Of a DNA stretch of 64,000 nucleotides, positions 52,197-61,443 are shown piece by piece. The stretch spans positions 248,001 to 312,000 of the forward strand of contig CAXXES010000007.1 of NCBI GenBank assembly GCA_963677175.2, given 5' to 3'. Made by a program: the position numbers and the translations under genes. How positions within the stretch are numbered: the first letter of the stretch is position 1; each line of letters begins with the position of its first letter. Below the pieces are notes generated by a model. That model worked only from the letters and a program-made list of their open reading frames with translations. It made no database searches and was not told where the DNA came from. Source of the DNA: Sunxiuqinia sp963677175 (lineage in GTDB: Bacteria > Bacteroidota > Bacteroidia > Bacteroidales > Prolixibacteraceae).

Positions 52197-52759
52197 TGGA
52201 TAAGGAAGTGCGAATTTATACCAAAACCGGAGATGACGGTACAACCGGTTTGATTGGTGGTGCGCGGGTGAAAAAATACGATATTCGGCTTGAAGCATAT
52301 GGGACGGTTGATGAGCTGAACAGCTACCTCGGGCTAATCATTTCGATGAATATTGATGAACACGCCAAAACTGTTTTACGGAAGATTCAATCGGTATTGT
52401 TTACCATTGGCGCCCAGTTGGCCACTGATGACTCGGCCACTGATTTTAAAAAGCAAATTCCCTGTAAGGATGAAATGATTGAAATGCTTGAACAGGAGAT
52501 GGATGAGATGTTTAAGATCCTGCCTAAGCTGAATCAGTTTATTTTACCCGGTGGTAGCCCGGCAGCAGCGCATGCCCAGATCGCACGTACAGTTTGCCGC
52601 CGGGCCGAACGTCGAATGATTGAACTTTCTGAAAAAATAGAAATCAATAGAAACCTGATCAAATTCATAAATCGACTCTCAGACTATCTTTTTGTCCTTG
52701 GCCGAAAGATATCTTTGGATGACAAGATGCCTGAAACCCCATGGGACTCGGGTGTTTGA
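52193..52759 (+). CDS. Cob(I)alamin adenosyltransferase, PduO type
   Basis: A 188-residue helical protein with the ATP-binding start YTKTGDDGTTGLIGGARVKK, then AYGTVDELNSYLG, QFILPGGSPAAAHAQIARTV and CRRAER. PduO-type enzymes transfer adenosyl from ATP to cob(I)alamin. Four bases overlap with the ABC ATPase, giving translational coupling without an obvious metabolic link. Confidence 0.92.
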   Translation: MMDKEVRIYTKTGDDGTTGLIGGARVKKYDIRLEAYGTVDELNSYLGLIISMNIDEHAKTVLRKIQSVLFTIGAQLATDDSATDFKKQIPCKDEMIEMLEQEMDEMFKILPKLNQFILPGGSPAAAHAQIARTVCRRAERRMIELSEKIEINRNLIKFINRLSDYLFVLGRKISLDDKMPETPWDSGV

Positions 52760-52850
52760 GCAAATACATATTTTTTTTAGGTTTTGATGTTATTTTTTAT
52801 ATATTCGCAAAATCAAAAAAATAGAATCAAAACTAAAATTCCTTCATAAT

Positions 52851-53072
52851 ATGTACTGGACACTAGAATTAGCTTCAAAATTAGAAGATGCCCCTTGGCC
52901 TGCAAGCAAGGATGAGTTGATTGACTATGCAATAAGATCGGGAGCTCCGCTTGAAGTGATTGAAAATTTGCAGGAAATTGAAGACGAAGGGGAGATCTAC
53001 GAGAGTATTGAAGATATTTGGCCAGATTATCCTAGTAAGGACGACTTTTTCTTCAATGAAGATGAATATTGA
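52851..53072 (+). CDS. DUF2795 domain protein
   Basis: A 73-residue acidic protein (SKLEDAPWPASKDELIDYAI, then GAPLEVIENLQEIEDEG) matching the small DUF2795 family found in Bacteroidota. Unknown function. Followed by a terminator. Confidence 0.87.
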   Translation: MYWTLELASKLEDAPWPASKDELIDYAIRSGAPLEVIENLQEIEDEGEIYESIEDIWPDYPSKDDFFFNEDEY

Positions 53073-53099
53073 TTGATTTTTCGGGCGATTAGAAAATAT

Positions 53100-53127
53100 A
53101 AATAGCAAGGCGATGTCCTTGCTATTT
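53100..53127 (+). terminator. Intrinsic terminator of the DUF2795 gene
   Basis: A perfect 11-bp stem (AAATAGCAAGG and CCTTGCTATTT) with a 6-nt loop, followed by TTGTTTT on the plus strand. It overlaps the last codons of the convergent OstA-like gene. Confidence 0.8.
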
Positions 53128-54636
53128 TTGTTTTCTGAAAATATCTTCCATCCGCTTAGGCCGAATGGCATTGAGCCAATGAAAACCCGGAAGTTCCTTT
53201 TCTTCGTCGGGAATATTGAGAAGGGGAATCAATTGGCCATCAGGAGATCTTATAAAGACAATCCGACTGACTTTGCTGCTGTCCAGGTGAATGACAATCG
53301 AGCTGCTCTGTGCTTTGTTTAGACCAATAATTCCTTCATCGTCCCGGGCATAATACACAGATTGACCATTTCCATCCACATCAATTTTATAGAGGTCGTT
53401 ATCGCGGATATAGCCCAGCATGTTTCTACCCTTAATTTGGTTGTACATGCCGGAGTCTTCCATTGCTACAATGAAGGCATTTTGTTCCATTCTAACCAGG
53501 TCGGGAGCATTGGTTTGCGTAATCATTTCGATGTAGTCAGCAGTCATTTGATTATTGTCTGACCAAATAACCGGATCATGAAAAAACTGAATGGTAGAAT
53601 CCATAGACCAATAGACCATCGAATCGCATTTTCCCTGCATATCTTCCCTAAAAAACTGAACGTCGAAGTAAGCCATTACCAGCTTCTCGTCAGGAATGGT
53701 GTCGGGCACCGATTTTAATGTGTCGGCATGGAGAAAGAGCGTATCTTTTTCAGAATAAAGCAGAAAGTGAGCCGAGTCGGTAGCCATGGATATTTCATTC
53801 TGATCGTTGTAAACCACCCGGTTTCCTTTCACAATCATCCGGTTTTTAAAGTCTTCAATCCGGGCGTTTCCAATAGCGCGTCCATCGCCTGTTGTTTTGT
53901 TGTAAAAGATAGAGTCTGCATTGATTTTTTGTTCTTGGCCCAGAACTTCAGGATTTTGATATAACTCAATATCTCCTGAGTCACTGTTGTAGAATCCTCT
54001 CTCTGCATAAATGTTGTTTTCATCATCCCGAATGTTGGTTGGCCCAACAATGGAAATCACACGTGTTCTCGTGTCGTAAATCAGGGTGTCCGACGTCAGG
54101 GTGTAATCCTCAGACAGGACTTCTACTTCAGTTTTAAAATAGGCTTTATTTTCGTTGGCGTAGTATTCACCGATCTTACTGTACAAGGTGCTCGAGCTGT
54201 CGACAACGGTTCCATAGTCGTCATAATACCCAACATTTCGATCCATATCAAACTCAAGTGAATCGGTTGTTAAGGTTGTCGTTTTATTCACCAGGCGGAC
54301 GTTACCAATGGCAATTGCCCATTTAGCATCGCCATTGTAATTTAAGAAGTCGGAATACAGGTGCAAGGTGTCGTCTTTCAGAATGTGGACGTGACCAAAG
54401 GCATCGACCATATTGGTGTCGGTGTAGGAATAGGCACTGTCGCACCACATGCGGATGTTTTCGTGGGTAATGATGACATCGCCGATCAGTCGTTGCGCGT
54501 TAGCAATAATACTCTCATTGAGTTCCAGAAAGTCTGCCTGTTCAATGTTCACCTGTTTTTTTGTCTGTGCCAGAGAAAAAACAGGGAGCAATAGAAGCAA
54601 GAGTAAAAATTTATTGTAGTGAATTTTCGGGTTCAT
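53122..54636 (-). CDS. OstA/LptA-like protein
   Basis: A 504-residue exported protein (signal peptide 1-23) with several repeats of the OstA beta-jellyroll (LIGDVIITHENIRMWCDSAY, YDTRTRVISIVGPTNIRDDE, RMIVKGNRVVYND). LptA/OstA domains bind lipopolysaccharide in the periplasm; this long Bacteroidota form has two or more domains. It is upstream of no other Lpt gene here and lies downstream of the MoxR-PPIase block in the same direction. Confidence 0.83.
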   Translation of the reverse strand: MNPKIHYNKFLLLLLLLPVFSLAQTKKQVNIEQADFLELNESIIANAQRLIGDVIITHENIRMWCDSAYSYTDTNMVDAFGHVHILKDDTLHLYSDFLNYNGDAKWAIAIGNVRLVNKTTTLTTDSLEFDMDRNVGYYDDYGTVVDSSSTLYSKIGEYYANENKAYFKTEVEVLSEDYTLTSDTLIYDTRTRVISIVGPTNIRDDENNIYAERGFYNSDSGDIELYQNPEVLGQEQKINADSIFYNKTTGDGRAIGNARIEDFKNRMIVKGNRVVYNDQNEISMATDSAHFLLYSEKDTLFLHADTLKSVPDTIPDEKLVMAYFDVQFFREDMQGKCDSMVYWSMDSTIQFFHDPVIWSDNNQMTADYIEMITQTNAPDLVRMEQNAFIVAMEDSGMYNQIKGRNMLGYIRDNDLYKIDVDGNGQSVYYARDDEGIIGLNKAQSSSIVIHLDSSKVSRIVFIRSPDGQLIPLLNIPDEEKELPGFHWLNAIRPKRMEDIFRKQK

Positions 54637-54647
54637 TCAATTGTAAA

Positions 54648-55610
54648 TTACAGCAATTCCTGGATAATCTGATCGACTGATATATTTTCGGCTTCGGCCT
54701 TGTAGTTTTTGATGATCCGGTGACGTAGGATTGATTTGGCCACCGCTTTCACATCCTCAATGTCGGGTGAATATTTGCCAGACAAGACTGCATGTGTTTT
54801 TGCTCCGAGCACCAGGTATTGTGAAGCCCGCGGGCCTGCTCCCCATTTCAGGTACTTGTCGGATATGGGAGCAGCCATTTTTGTTCCAGGCCGTGTCCTG
54901 GACGAAAGCGATACCGCATAGTTCAGCACGTGGTCATTAATTGGGATTTTTAAGACCAGTTTTTGAAAGAATTTAATTTCTTCGGCCGACAAAATTTCTT
55001 TTAACTTGGTTGAGTAGTCTGAGGTGGTATTTCGGACGATTGTCAGCTCATCTTCGTACGCCGGATAATCGAGCCAAACGGAAAACATGAAACGGTCGAG
55101 CTGCGCTTCGGGCAGAGGATAGGTTCCTTCCTGCTCAATAGGGTTTTGCGTGGCCAGTACGAAAAAAGGCTTGTCTAGCAGAAACCGCTCGCCAGCGGCG
55201 GTTACAGCCCGTTCCTGCATGGCTTCGAGCAAGGCAGCCTGTGTTTTTGGCGGAGTCCGGTTAATTTCATCGGCCAAAACAATATTGGCAAACAAGGGCC
55301 CCCGGATAAATTTAAATTCTCTGTCTTTATCCAGTATTTCTGTTCCAATGATGTCAGAGGGCATTAAGTCTGGTGTAAACTGGATTCGGCTGTATGTTAG
55401 ACCCAATACCTCAGCAATGGTATTTACCAGCAGTGTTTTTGCTAAACCTGGAACACCAATTAACAGGCAATGTCCACGGCTAAAAAGCGAAATGAGCACT
55501 TGCTTAATGATTTCATCCTGCCCGTAAATACGCTTTTTAATCTCCTCCTGAAGTAAATCAATTCTTTCTTTAAAGGTATCGACTGCTTCAACGTCGTTTT
55601 TGAAATTCAT
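54648..55610 (-). CDS. MoxR-family AAA+ ATPase
   Basis: A 320-residue AAA+ protein: Walker A LLIGVPGLAKTLLVN, Walker B IVLADEINRTPPKTQAALLE, sensor FFVLATQNPIEQEGTYPLP and SSRTRPGTKMAA. MoxR ATPases act as chaperones for metalloenzymes or surface complexes. Neither the VWA nor DUF58 partners are adjacent. Starts 15 bp after the PPIase gene at 55626. Confidence 0.92.
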   Translation of the reverse strand: MNFKNDVEAVDTFKERIDLLQEEIKKRIYGQDEIIKQVLISLFSRGHCLLIGVPGLAKTLLVNTIAEVLGLTYSRIQFTPDLMPSDIIGTEILDKDREFKFIRGPLFANIVLADEINRTPPKTQAALLEAMQERAVTAAGERFLLDKPFFVLATQNPIEQEGTYPLPEAQLDRFMFSVWLDYPAYEDELTIVRNTTSDYSTKLKEILSAEEIKFFQKLVLKIPINDHVLNYAVSLSSRTRPGTKMAAPISDKYLKWGAGPRASQYLVLGAKTHAVLSGKYSPDIEDVKAVAKSILRHRIIKNYKAEAENISVDQIIQELL

Positions 55611-55625
55611 AGCGTGTGTTCAAAT

Positions 55626-56969
55626 TTATTTTTCCCAACCTTTAAATTTGAAATTGCAATTCGCATAAGTCCGGTCAATGCTGATGTAGGTTTTCGCCTG
55701 TTGTTCCGAAATCCATTGATTCATGGCTTCCTCCTGCTTTTCCTGCAAGTAAATCTCGGTCAGTAATTGATAGTCTTCCTGCAAGTTTGCCCGATGTTGT
55801 TCGGTTTTGTTTACCAGCTTAACAATTTTGTAAACCGTGCGTTGCTTATCGTCAATCGTTTTGAATGGTTCTGATATTTCATTCACTTTTAGGTTATTAA
55901 GAATTTTACTTACGTCAGGATCCAGTTCTTGCTGTTTCCATTTGGTTGACATGGTTTGCGGGTTGATCACCTTACCACCACTGTTTCTGGAATTTTTATC
56001 GAATGAATAGCGCATGGCAGCTTCAGCAAATGTAACTTCTTCTTTGCGGATAAAGTTTGCCAAGCTGTCGAGGCGGTTTTTTGCTTCTTCCATCGCTTGG
56101 TTATTCGCTTTGGGTTTCAGAAGTATATGGCGCGTGTTGATCTGATCGCCACGACGGTCGACGACTTGAATGATGTGGTAACCGAATTCACTTTTTACGA
56201 CGTTTGATACCCGGTCACCTTTTAGGTTGAAAGCGGCTGTCGCGTAGTTAGCGTCAAGTTGAGCACGTCCCATATAACCAAGTTCTCCACCATTTACTGC
56301 TGAAGGTCCCTCCGAATAAAGCACAGCCAGGGTGGCGAAATTATCACCGTTTTCAACACGCTCTTTGAATTCCCTCAAGCGCGCTTTAATCCGGTTTTCC
56401 TCTTCCAGCTCAATAGGAGGGATTATCGTAATTTGCGCATATTCTACCATGGGTTCAATCATTGGAATGTCTTCCTTCTTCATATTCCGGAAGTGATACC
56501 GCACTTCAGATGGCGTTACCTGCACTTTATCCACAATTTTCCCCTGCATCTGGCTGGTCATGGATTGATTCCGGATCACCTCTTCCAGGTCTGCTTTAAT
56601 TTGTGAGATGGGTTTTTTAAAATAGGCTTCAACTGCTTGCTCCGACCCTAAGTGCTGAACGAAATATTGCATCCGTTGATCGAGACTTTGATTAATTTGG
56701 CTATCGCTTACAATGATATTGGTGTCCAGTTCGGCTTCGGCCAGCAAGAGCTTTTCAACCAAAAAATCTTCGAGAATTTCACACTTCATATCGCCATCAG
56801 AAACCATTCCCTGAGCTTGCTGCTGAATATACATGCTTTCAATATCTGATTTGAGGATAATGTTGCTACCTACAACAGCGACAATCTGATCGATCGTTTT
56901 ATCTTGAGCCAGCGATACGGTTGTAAGGCAACTGAAGAACAAAATACCAGCTAATACTTTTTTGAACAT
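55626..56969 (-). CDS. SurA-like periplasmic peptidyl-prolyl isomerase
   Basis: A 447-residue protein with signal peptide (1-22), N-terminal SurA-like helical chaperone part and two parvulin domains (about 170-270, with YSEGPSAVNGGELGYMGRAQ, and 275-370 with KNSRNSGGKVINP). Folding factor for outer-membrane proteins, which are numerous in this genome. Co-directional with two more PPIase-like genes upstream. Confidence 0.9.
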   Translation of the reverse strand: MFKKVLAGILFFSCLTTVSLAQDKTIDQIVAVVGSNIILKSDIESMYIQQQAQGMVSDGDMKCEILEDFLVEKLLLAEAELDTNIIVSDSQINQSLDQRMQYFVQHLGSEQAVEAYFKKPISQIKADLEEVIRNQSMTSQMQGKIVDKVQVTPSEVRYHFRNMKKEDIPMIEPMVEYAQITIIPPIELEEENRIKARLREFKERVENGDNFATLAVLYSEGPSAVNGGELGYMGRAQLDANYATAAFNLKGDRVSNVVKSEFGYHIIQVVDRRGDQINTRHILLKPKANNQAMEEAKNRLDSLANFIRKEEVTFAEAAMRYSFDKNSRNSGGKVINPQTMSTKWKQQELDPDVSKILNNLKVNEISEPFKTIDDKQRTVYKIVKLVNKTEQHRANLQEDYQLLTEIYLQEKQEEAMNQWISEQQAKTYISIDRTYANCNFKFKGWEK

Positions 56970-56974
56970 ATTTT

Positions 56975-57826
56975 TTAGTTTTGAATATTATAAAGTTTAA
57001 ATCTCTTCGATTTCAGTCCCTCCTGATAGACGTCAGCTTCGATTTTTTTCAGAAAGTTGATCTTACGCTGATTCAAAAGGATATTCTTAATAGATGATTC
57101 TACAAACTCAATAGGTGCGTATTCTCCTTCAAACCTGAAATCACGGATACAAATAAAATAATAATAATCTGTATCATCGCTTTCGATAAACTTGTTTCTG
57201 CGTAAAAAACGCTCGAGGTTATCGACTTCAAGTGGAGTTTGAACTAAAATTTGGTTGGCATCAACCCATTTATCGTCAAACCGGTCATATGATTTGGCAT
57301 AGCGGATACCATATTCATTTAGCTCCTGCAGCTTTTGAGGATCGTTGTCCATACACAAGCTTTTAATCATTTCGGGGCGTGCCACTTCCAAGGGAGCCTT
57401 TAAAAAAATCGCTTTGACGATATCATTTTTCAGGATAAATTCATTCGTGTGACCTTCGTAATAGTTTTCAATGGACGAATCGGAAATTACGGTGTCCATT
57501 TTTTGCTCCATGAGTGCCTTTTTATATCGGAATGTAATTAATGAATTGCGATATTCCTGCAATTCCCGGGTAACATCTTTTTGAGCAGCGGTCAGATTTT
57601 CTTCGGCATTCAAAACCATCAATTCGCTTTGTACCCATTTCTGAATAAAATCGTCCATCCACAAAGTCCGTTCAGGTTCCGGAAGTTTTTCAGGCAGTAC
57701 TTCTTCCACCTCTTCGAGGTACAGAAATTTTGAGCCAACCTGTGCCAAAGGAATTTTCTCCTGCTCCTCTGAGCAGGCCGAAATGAATAAAAGCCACAAG
57801 ATCATATAAAATAGCTTTAACCTCAT
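56975..57826 (-). CDS. Lipoprotein, SurA-N/PpiC-like without clear isomerase domain
   Basis: A 283-residue lipoprotein (lipobox LLFISAC, Cys18). The helical N-terminal part (EVLPEKLPEPERTLWMDDFI and VQSELMVLNAEEN) is like the substrate-binding part of SurA/PpiC, but a parvulin domain is not clear. It overlaps the neighbouring PPIase gene by 4 bp and is 5 bp from the SurA-like gene, forming a three-gene folding operon. Confidence 0.78.
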   Translation of the reverse strand: MRLKLFYMILWLLFISACSEEQEKIPLAQVGSKFLYLEEVEEVLPEKLPEPERTLWMDDFIQKWVQSELMVLNAEENLTAAQKDVTRELQEYRNSLITFRYKKALMEQKMDTVISDSSIENYYEGHTNEFILKNDIVKAIFLKAPLEVARPEMIKSLCMDNDPQKLQELNEYGIRYAKSYDRFDDKWVDANQILVQTPLEVDNLERFLRRNKFIESDDTDYYYFICIRDFRFEGEYAPIEFVESSIKNILLNQRKINFLKKIEADVYQEGLKSKRFKLYNIQN

Positions 57827-59760
57827 CGTTCCTGTTCTATTTGTTTTAACACTTTTCGGTTCACTTTTACCCTATATCGTTTCTGCAGTTCCTTGATCCA
57901 CCGCTTCTCAAGTTGGTTTTGATAGTCGGAAATGTACAAACCCCGGGCTTCTTCCAGCGTTTTAGCCTGCGGCGAAACTTTGTTTCCCCTCACAAAATGC
58001 AGACCATCTATGAAATCTTCCGGTCTTGGCGCATTCCACACCAAGTGATCAACCAAATTGTCAGCGCCTTTTTCAAAGTATCCGAATCGAAATTCGGTGT
58101 TGTTTTTTTCAAAATGATTATTCAACTGGTCGCTCAACTCGTCTTCCCTTATTTCAGGATCTTCTTCAAAAACAGCCTCGATGAAGTCTTTCACTTCCTG
58201 GTTGTCGCATGTGATGCTCCACCCATGAAATCGTTCTTCCCAATGATATTTAGATTTATTCTTTTCATAGAAGTCCTTCAATCCCGCCGAATCCTTTGTG
58301 GCTGTGTTCCAAATTTTGTCTTCCGACAGGTTGAAAAGTAAAATGCCATCGTGGTATTCCTGCATCAGAAATCGGAATTCCGGATATTTCGCTTCCAATT
58401 TCGAATCTTCGTATTTCGTGAGCGTCTCGCCTACGAAATTTTCAAAAGCGTTTGCGATTGAAGTTTTGTCGCTTCCTTTTTCTTTCAGGTAATCTACAAA
58501 ATCCTTAGTCGACACTTTTTGATCGGCAAATTGAAACAGTACTTGATCCAGATTGGCCGGGTGAAATGATTTGATGTCACTCGGCTCGAGCACCGGTTTT
58601 AGAGCCGTTGATAGTTCGTCAAGTGCATAATTGTCCTGCTCAAAGTTGTATTCTTTTTTTAGATTTTGAATGAAAATTTCGGAACTGTGCTGACTGATTT
58701 CCGGGTTGTTGCGAATTTTTTCATTCAGAAAATCCTGAAGTTCGTCGAAGTCGGAAACCGGACGGTATTCGATGCGTTTGATAATGTGCATGCCATAGGG
58801 GGTGCGGATAACCGGCGAAAGATCACCATCATTTTTTAGCTGAAAAGCGGGATCGGCAAATTCCGGCATCATGCCTGAAGAGGAGAACCAAGAGAGCTCA
58901 CCTCCGTTGTTTGCCGTGCGCTGATCGTCCGAATGTTGTCGGGCCAGCGTAGCGAAATCGGCACCGTTTTTCAACTCCGTGTGAAGGCTGTCGAGCTGTC
59001 GCTTTTGTTTCTTGACGGCCTCTTCGCTGGTGTGTTCATCCAATCGTTTCATCAAATGGGACACCTTAATCTGGCCTTTCGCCGGGCGCCGGTCATTTAC
59101 CCGAATGAGGTGATAGCCAAAGGAGGTTCGCACAGGTTGGGTGATTTCGCCGACTGCGGTTTTGTATGCCGCATCTTCAAACGGATAAACCATTTGAAAA
59201 GCACTGAAATAACCCAGTCCTCCCTTGTTTTGCTTTGCCGATGGGTCTTCGGAATGCCTGACGGCCAGTTCGCCAAAGTCCGCTCCTTGAATTAGCTGGT
59301 TGCGAATATCCATCACTTTGTTCCAGGCTTGCAGGGTGTCATTGGGCACCGCCGACTGATCAAGTAGAATTAAGATGTGGCTGGCATCTACTTCAGTTTT
59401 TATGCGTTCGTAAGCCGTTTTCACCATCTGGTCTGTGTATTGAACTGCTGTCAGGTAAGGTTTGGCCAGTTCCTTCCGGTAGCTTTTTAGTTCGCTTACA
59501 AAGCCCGGAACGGTGTCGTACCCCAATCGTTCTGCCTCCAAAACTTTTAGCTTGAAGTCGATAAACAAATCCATGTATTCGGCAGGCGATTTTTTGTTGG
59601 AGTCATTCAATAAATAGCTGTTGCTTTTTTGATACAAACGTACAAACTCTTCCCTGGTTATAGCCTGTTCATCAATTTGCAGGATGATTTCGGAGCCAGC
59701 TTGAGAATATCCGGTGGCGATAATTAAAGTAGCAAAAAACAAGAGAATGAAACGATGCAT
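57823..59760 (-). CDS. Peptidyl-prolyl isomerase with two parvulin domains
   Basis: A 645-residue exported protein: signal peptide (1-19), N-terminal chaperone part, two parvulin domains (about 118-220, HSEDPSAKQNKGGLGYFSAF; and 225-330, HSDDQRTANNGGELSWFSSS) and a long C-terminal region (about 330-645) without a known domain. PpiD/SurA-like folding factor of the periplasm. First gene of the three-gene block. Confidence 0.9.
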   Translation of the reverse strand: MHRFILLFFATLIIATGYSQAGSEIILQIDEQAITREEFVRLYQKSNSYLLNDSNKKSPAEYMDLFIDFKLKVLEAERLGYDTVPGFVSELKSYRKELAKPYLTAVQYTDQMVKTAYERIKTEVDASHILILLDQSAVPNDTLQAWNKVMDIRNQLIQGADFGELAVRHSEDPSAKQNKGGLGYFSAFQMVYPFEDAAYKTAVGEITQPVRTSFGYHLIRVNDRRPAKGQIKVSHLMKRLDEHTSEEAVKKQKRQLDSLHTELKNGADFATLARQHSDDQRTANNGGELSWFSSSGMMPEFADPAFQLKNDGDLSPVIRTPYGMHIIKRIEYRPVSDFDELQDFLNEKIRNNPEISQHSSEIFIQNLKKEYNFEQDNYALDELSTALKPVLEPSDIKSFHPANLDQVLFQFADQKVSTKDFVDYLKEKGSDKTSIANAFENFVGETLTKYEDSKLEAKYPEFRFLMQEYHDGILLFNLSEDKIWNTATKDSAGLKDFYEKNKSKYHWEERFHGWSITCDNQEVKDFIEAVFEEDPEIREDELSDQLNNHFEKNNTEFRFGYFEKGADNLVDHLVWNAPRPEDFIDGLHFVRGNKVSPQAKTLEEARGLYISDYQNQLEKRWIKELQKRYRVKVNRKVLKQIEQER

Positions 59761-59811
59761 AGAATGATTATCAGTTAAAATTTTTAATCACGATTGGGAG
59801 CAGTTAACAGC

Positions 59812-61284
59812 TCAACGGGTGCTGTAGTTGGGAGCTTCGCGCGTTACGGAAACATCGTGAGGATGACTTTCCTGAACCCCGGAGGCCGTAATTTTGGTGA
59901 ATTTTGCGTGCATTAATTCCTCAATGTCTTTTGCACCACAATAACCCATCCCAGCCTTCAATCCGCCAATCAACTGATAAAGTACTTCGTATAAAGTTCC
60001 TTTGTATGGGACACGGGCGGTAATTCCTTCGGGAACCAGCTTTTTGATATCATCTTCTACATCCTGAAAATAGCGGTCTTTTGATCCGGCCTGCATCGCT
60101 TCTATTGAGCCCATACCCCGGTAAGATTTGAATTTGCGTCCCTGAAAGATGATGGTTTCGCCTGGCGATTCTTCCACGCCGGCAAACAGTGATCCCGCCA
60201 TAATGGAATTAGCCCCGGCGGCAATGGCTTTTACAATATCGCCCGAATAGCGGATACCACCATCAGCAATCACGGGAACATCGCTGTCTTTTAAACTTTT
60301 AGCTACATCGTAAATCGCCGACAATTGCGGGATTCCAACTCCGGCCACCACGCGGGTTGTACAAATCGATCCGGGACCAATCCCAACTTTTACCGCATCG
60401 GCACCGGCTAAAACCAGGTCGGTAGCCGCTTCGGCTGTAGCAATGTTCCCGGCAATAAAGTCAATTTCCGGATATCTTGCCTTGGCCTGACGCAAAGTTT
60501 CCAACACGCCTTTCGAATGTCCGTGGGCCGTGTCAATCAGAATGGCATCCACTTGTGCTTTGACCAATTCATCAATCCGATCCATCGAATCAGAAGTCAC
60601 ACCTACTCCGGCAGCAACACGCAGGCGACCTTTCTCGTCTTTGCAGGCTAGCGGCTTGTCTTTGGCTTTGGTAATGTCTTTGTATGTAACCAGTCCGATC
60701 AGCTTTTTATGCTGATCAACAACCGGTAACTTTTCAATTTTATATTTTTGAAGGATTTCTGCTGCTTTCTCCAAATCTGTCGATTCAGCCGTGTAAACCA
60801 GATTTTCTGATGTCATAACTTCGGCAATCGGGCGGTCCATGTTTTGCTCAAACCGAAGGTCACGATTGGTAACAATGCCAACCAGGATGTTGTTGGAATC
60901 GACCACAGGAATACCCCCGATTTTATAGGTTCTCATAATTTCCAACGCATGGTGGACTAGTTTCTCTCGTTCAATGGTAATTGGATTGTAAATCATTCCG
61001 TTCTCTGCACGTTTCACGGAAATCACCTGCCGTGCTTGCTCTTCAATGCTCATGTTTTTATGAATGACACCAATACCACCTTCGCGTGCAATGGCTATCG
61101 CCATAGTCCATTCGGTAACCGTATCCATAGCTGCTGTAACAATGGGTGTATTTAATTTTATGGAACGAGAAAATGAAGAACTCAAATCCACATCGCGGGG
61201 TAATACATCAGAATATGAGGGGATTAATAGAACATCATCAAATGTCAGTCCCTCTGAAACGATCTTATCTGCGTAAAACGACAT
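59812..61284 (-). CDS. guaB: IMP dehydrogenase
   Basis: A 490-residue enzyme from the ATG at 61284 (MSFYADKIVSEGLTFDDVLL); a start at 61389 would add 35 residues not found in the family. Two CBS domains (about 95-205), NAD/IMP sites IAGNIATAEAA and the catalytic loop GIGPGSICTTRVVAGVG with the active-site Cys. Converts IMP to XMP in GMP synthesis. Confidence 0.95.
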   Translation of the reverse strand: MSFYADKIVSEGLTFDDVLLIPSYSDVLPRDVDLSSSFSRSIKLNTPIVTAAMDTVTEWTMAIAIAREGGIGVIHKNMSIEEQARQVISVKRAENGMIYNPITIEREKLVHHALEIMRTYKIGGIPVVDSNNILVGIVTNRDLRFEQNMDRPIAEVMTSENLVYTAESTDLEKAAEILQKYKIEKLPVVDQHKKLIGLVTYKDITKAKDKPLACKDEKGRLRVAAGVGVTSDSMDRIDELVKAQVDAILIDTAHGHSKGVLETLRQAKARYPEIDFIAGNIATAEAATDLVLAGADAVKVGIGPGSICTTRVVAGVGIPQLSAIYDVAKSLKDSDVPVIADGGIRYSGDIVKAIAAGANSIMAGSLFAGVEESPGETIIFQGRKFKSYRGMGSIEAMQAGSKDRYFQDVEDDIKKLVPEGITARVPYKGTLYEVLYQLIGGLKAGMGYCGAKDIEELMHAKFTKITASGVQESHPHDVSVTREAPNYSTR

Positions 61285-61443
61285 GAAGCGGATTTTTTTG
61301 TTTGAAATATAGGCCAAAACTACAAAAAATAACCGGATTAAGCTTTGGTTTTGGCATTGCAAGTCTCCATTAAAAAGAATAAATTTCATTAAAATTTGTT
61401 AAGTTGAATCTATTTTTATAATCATTGCAAAAAATTCGTTCGC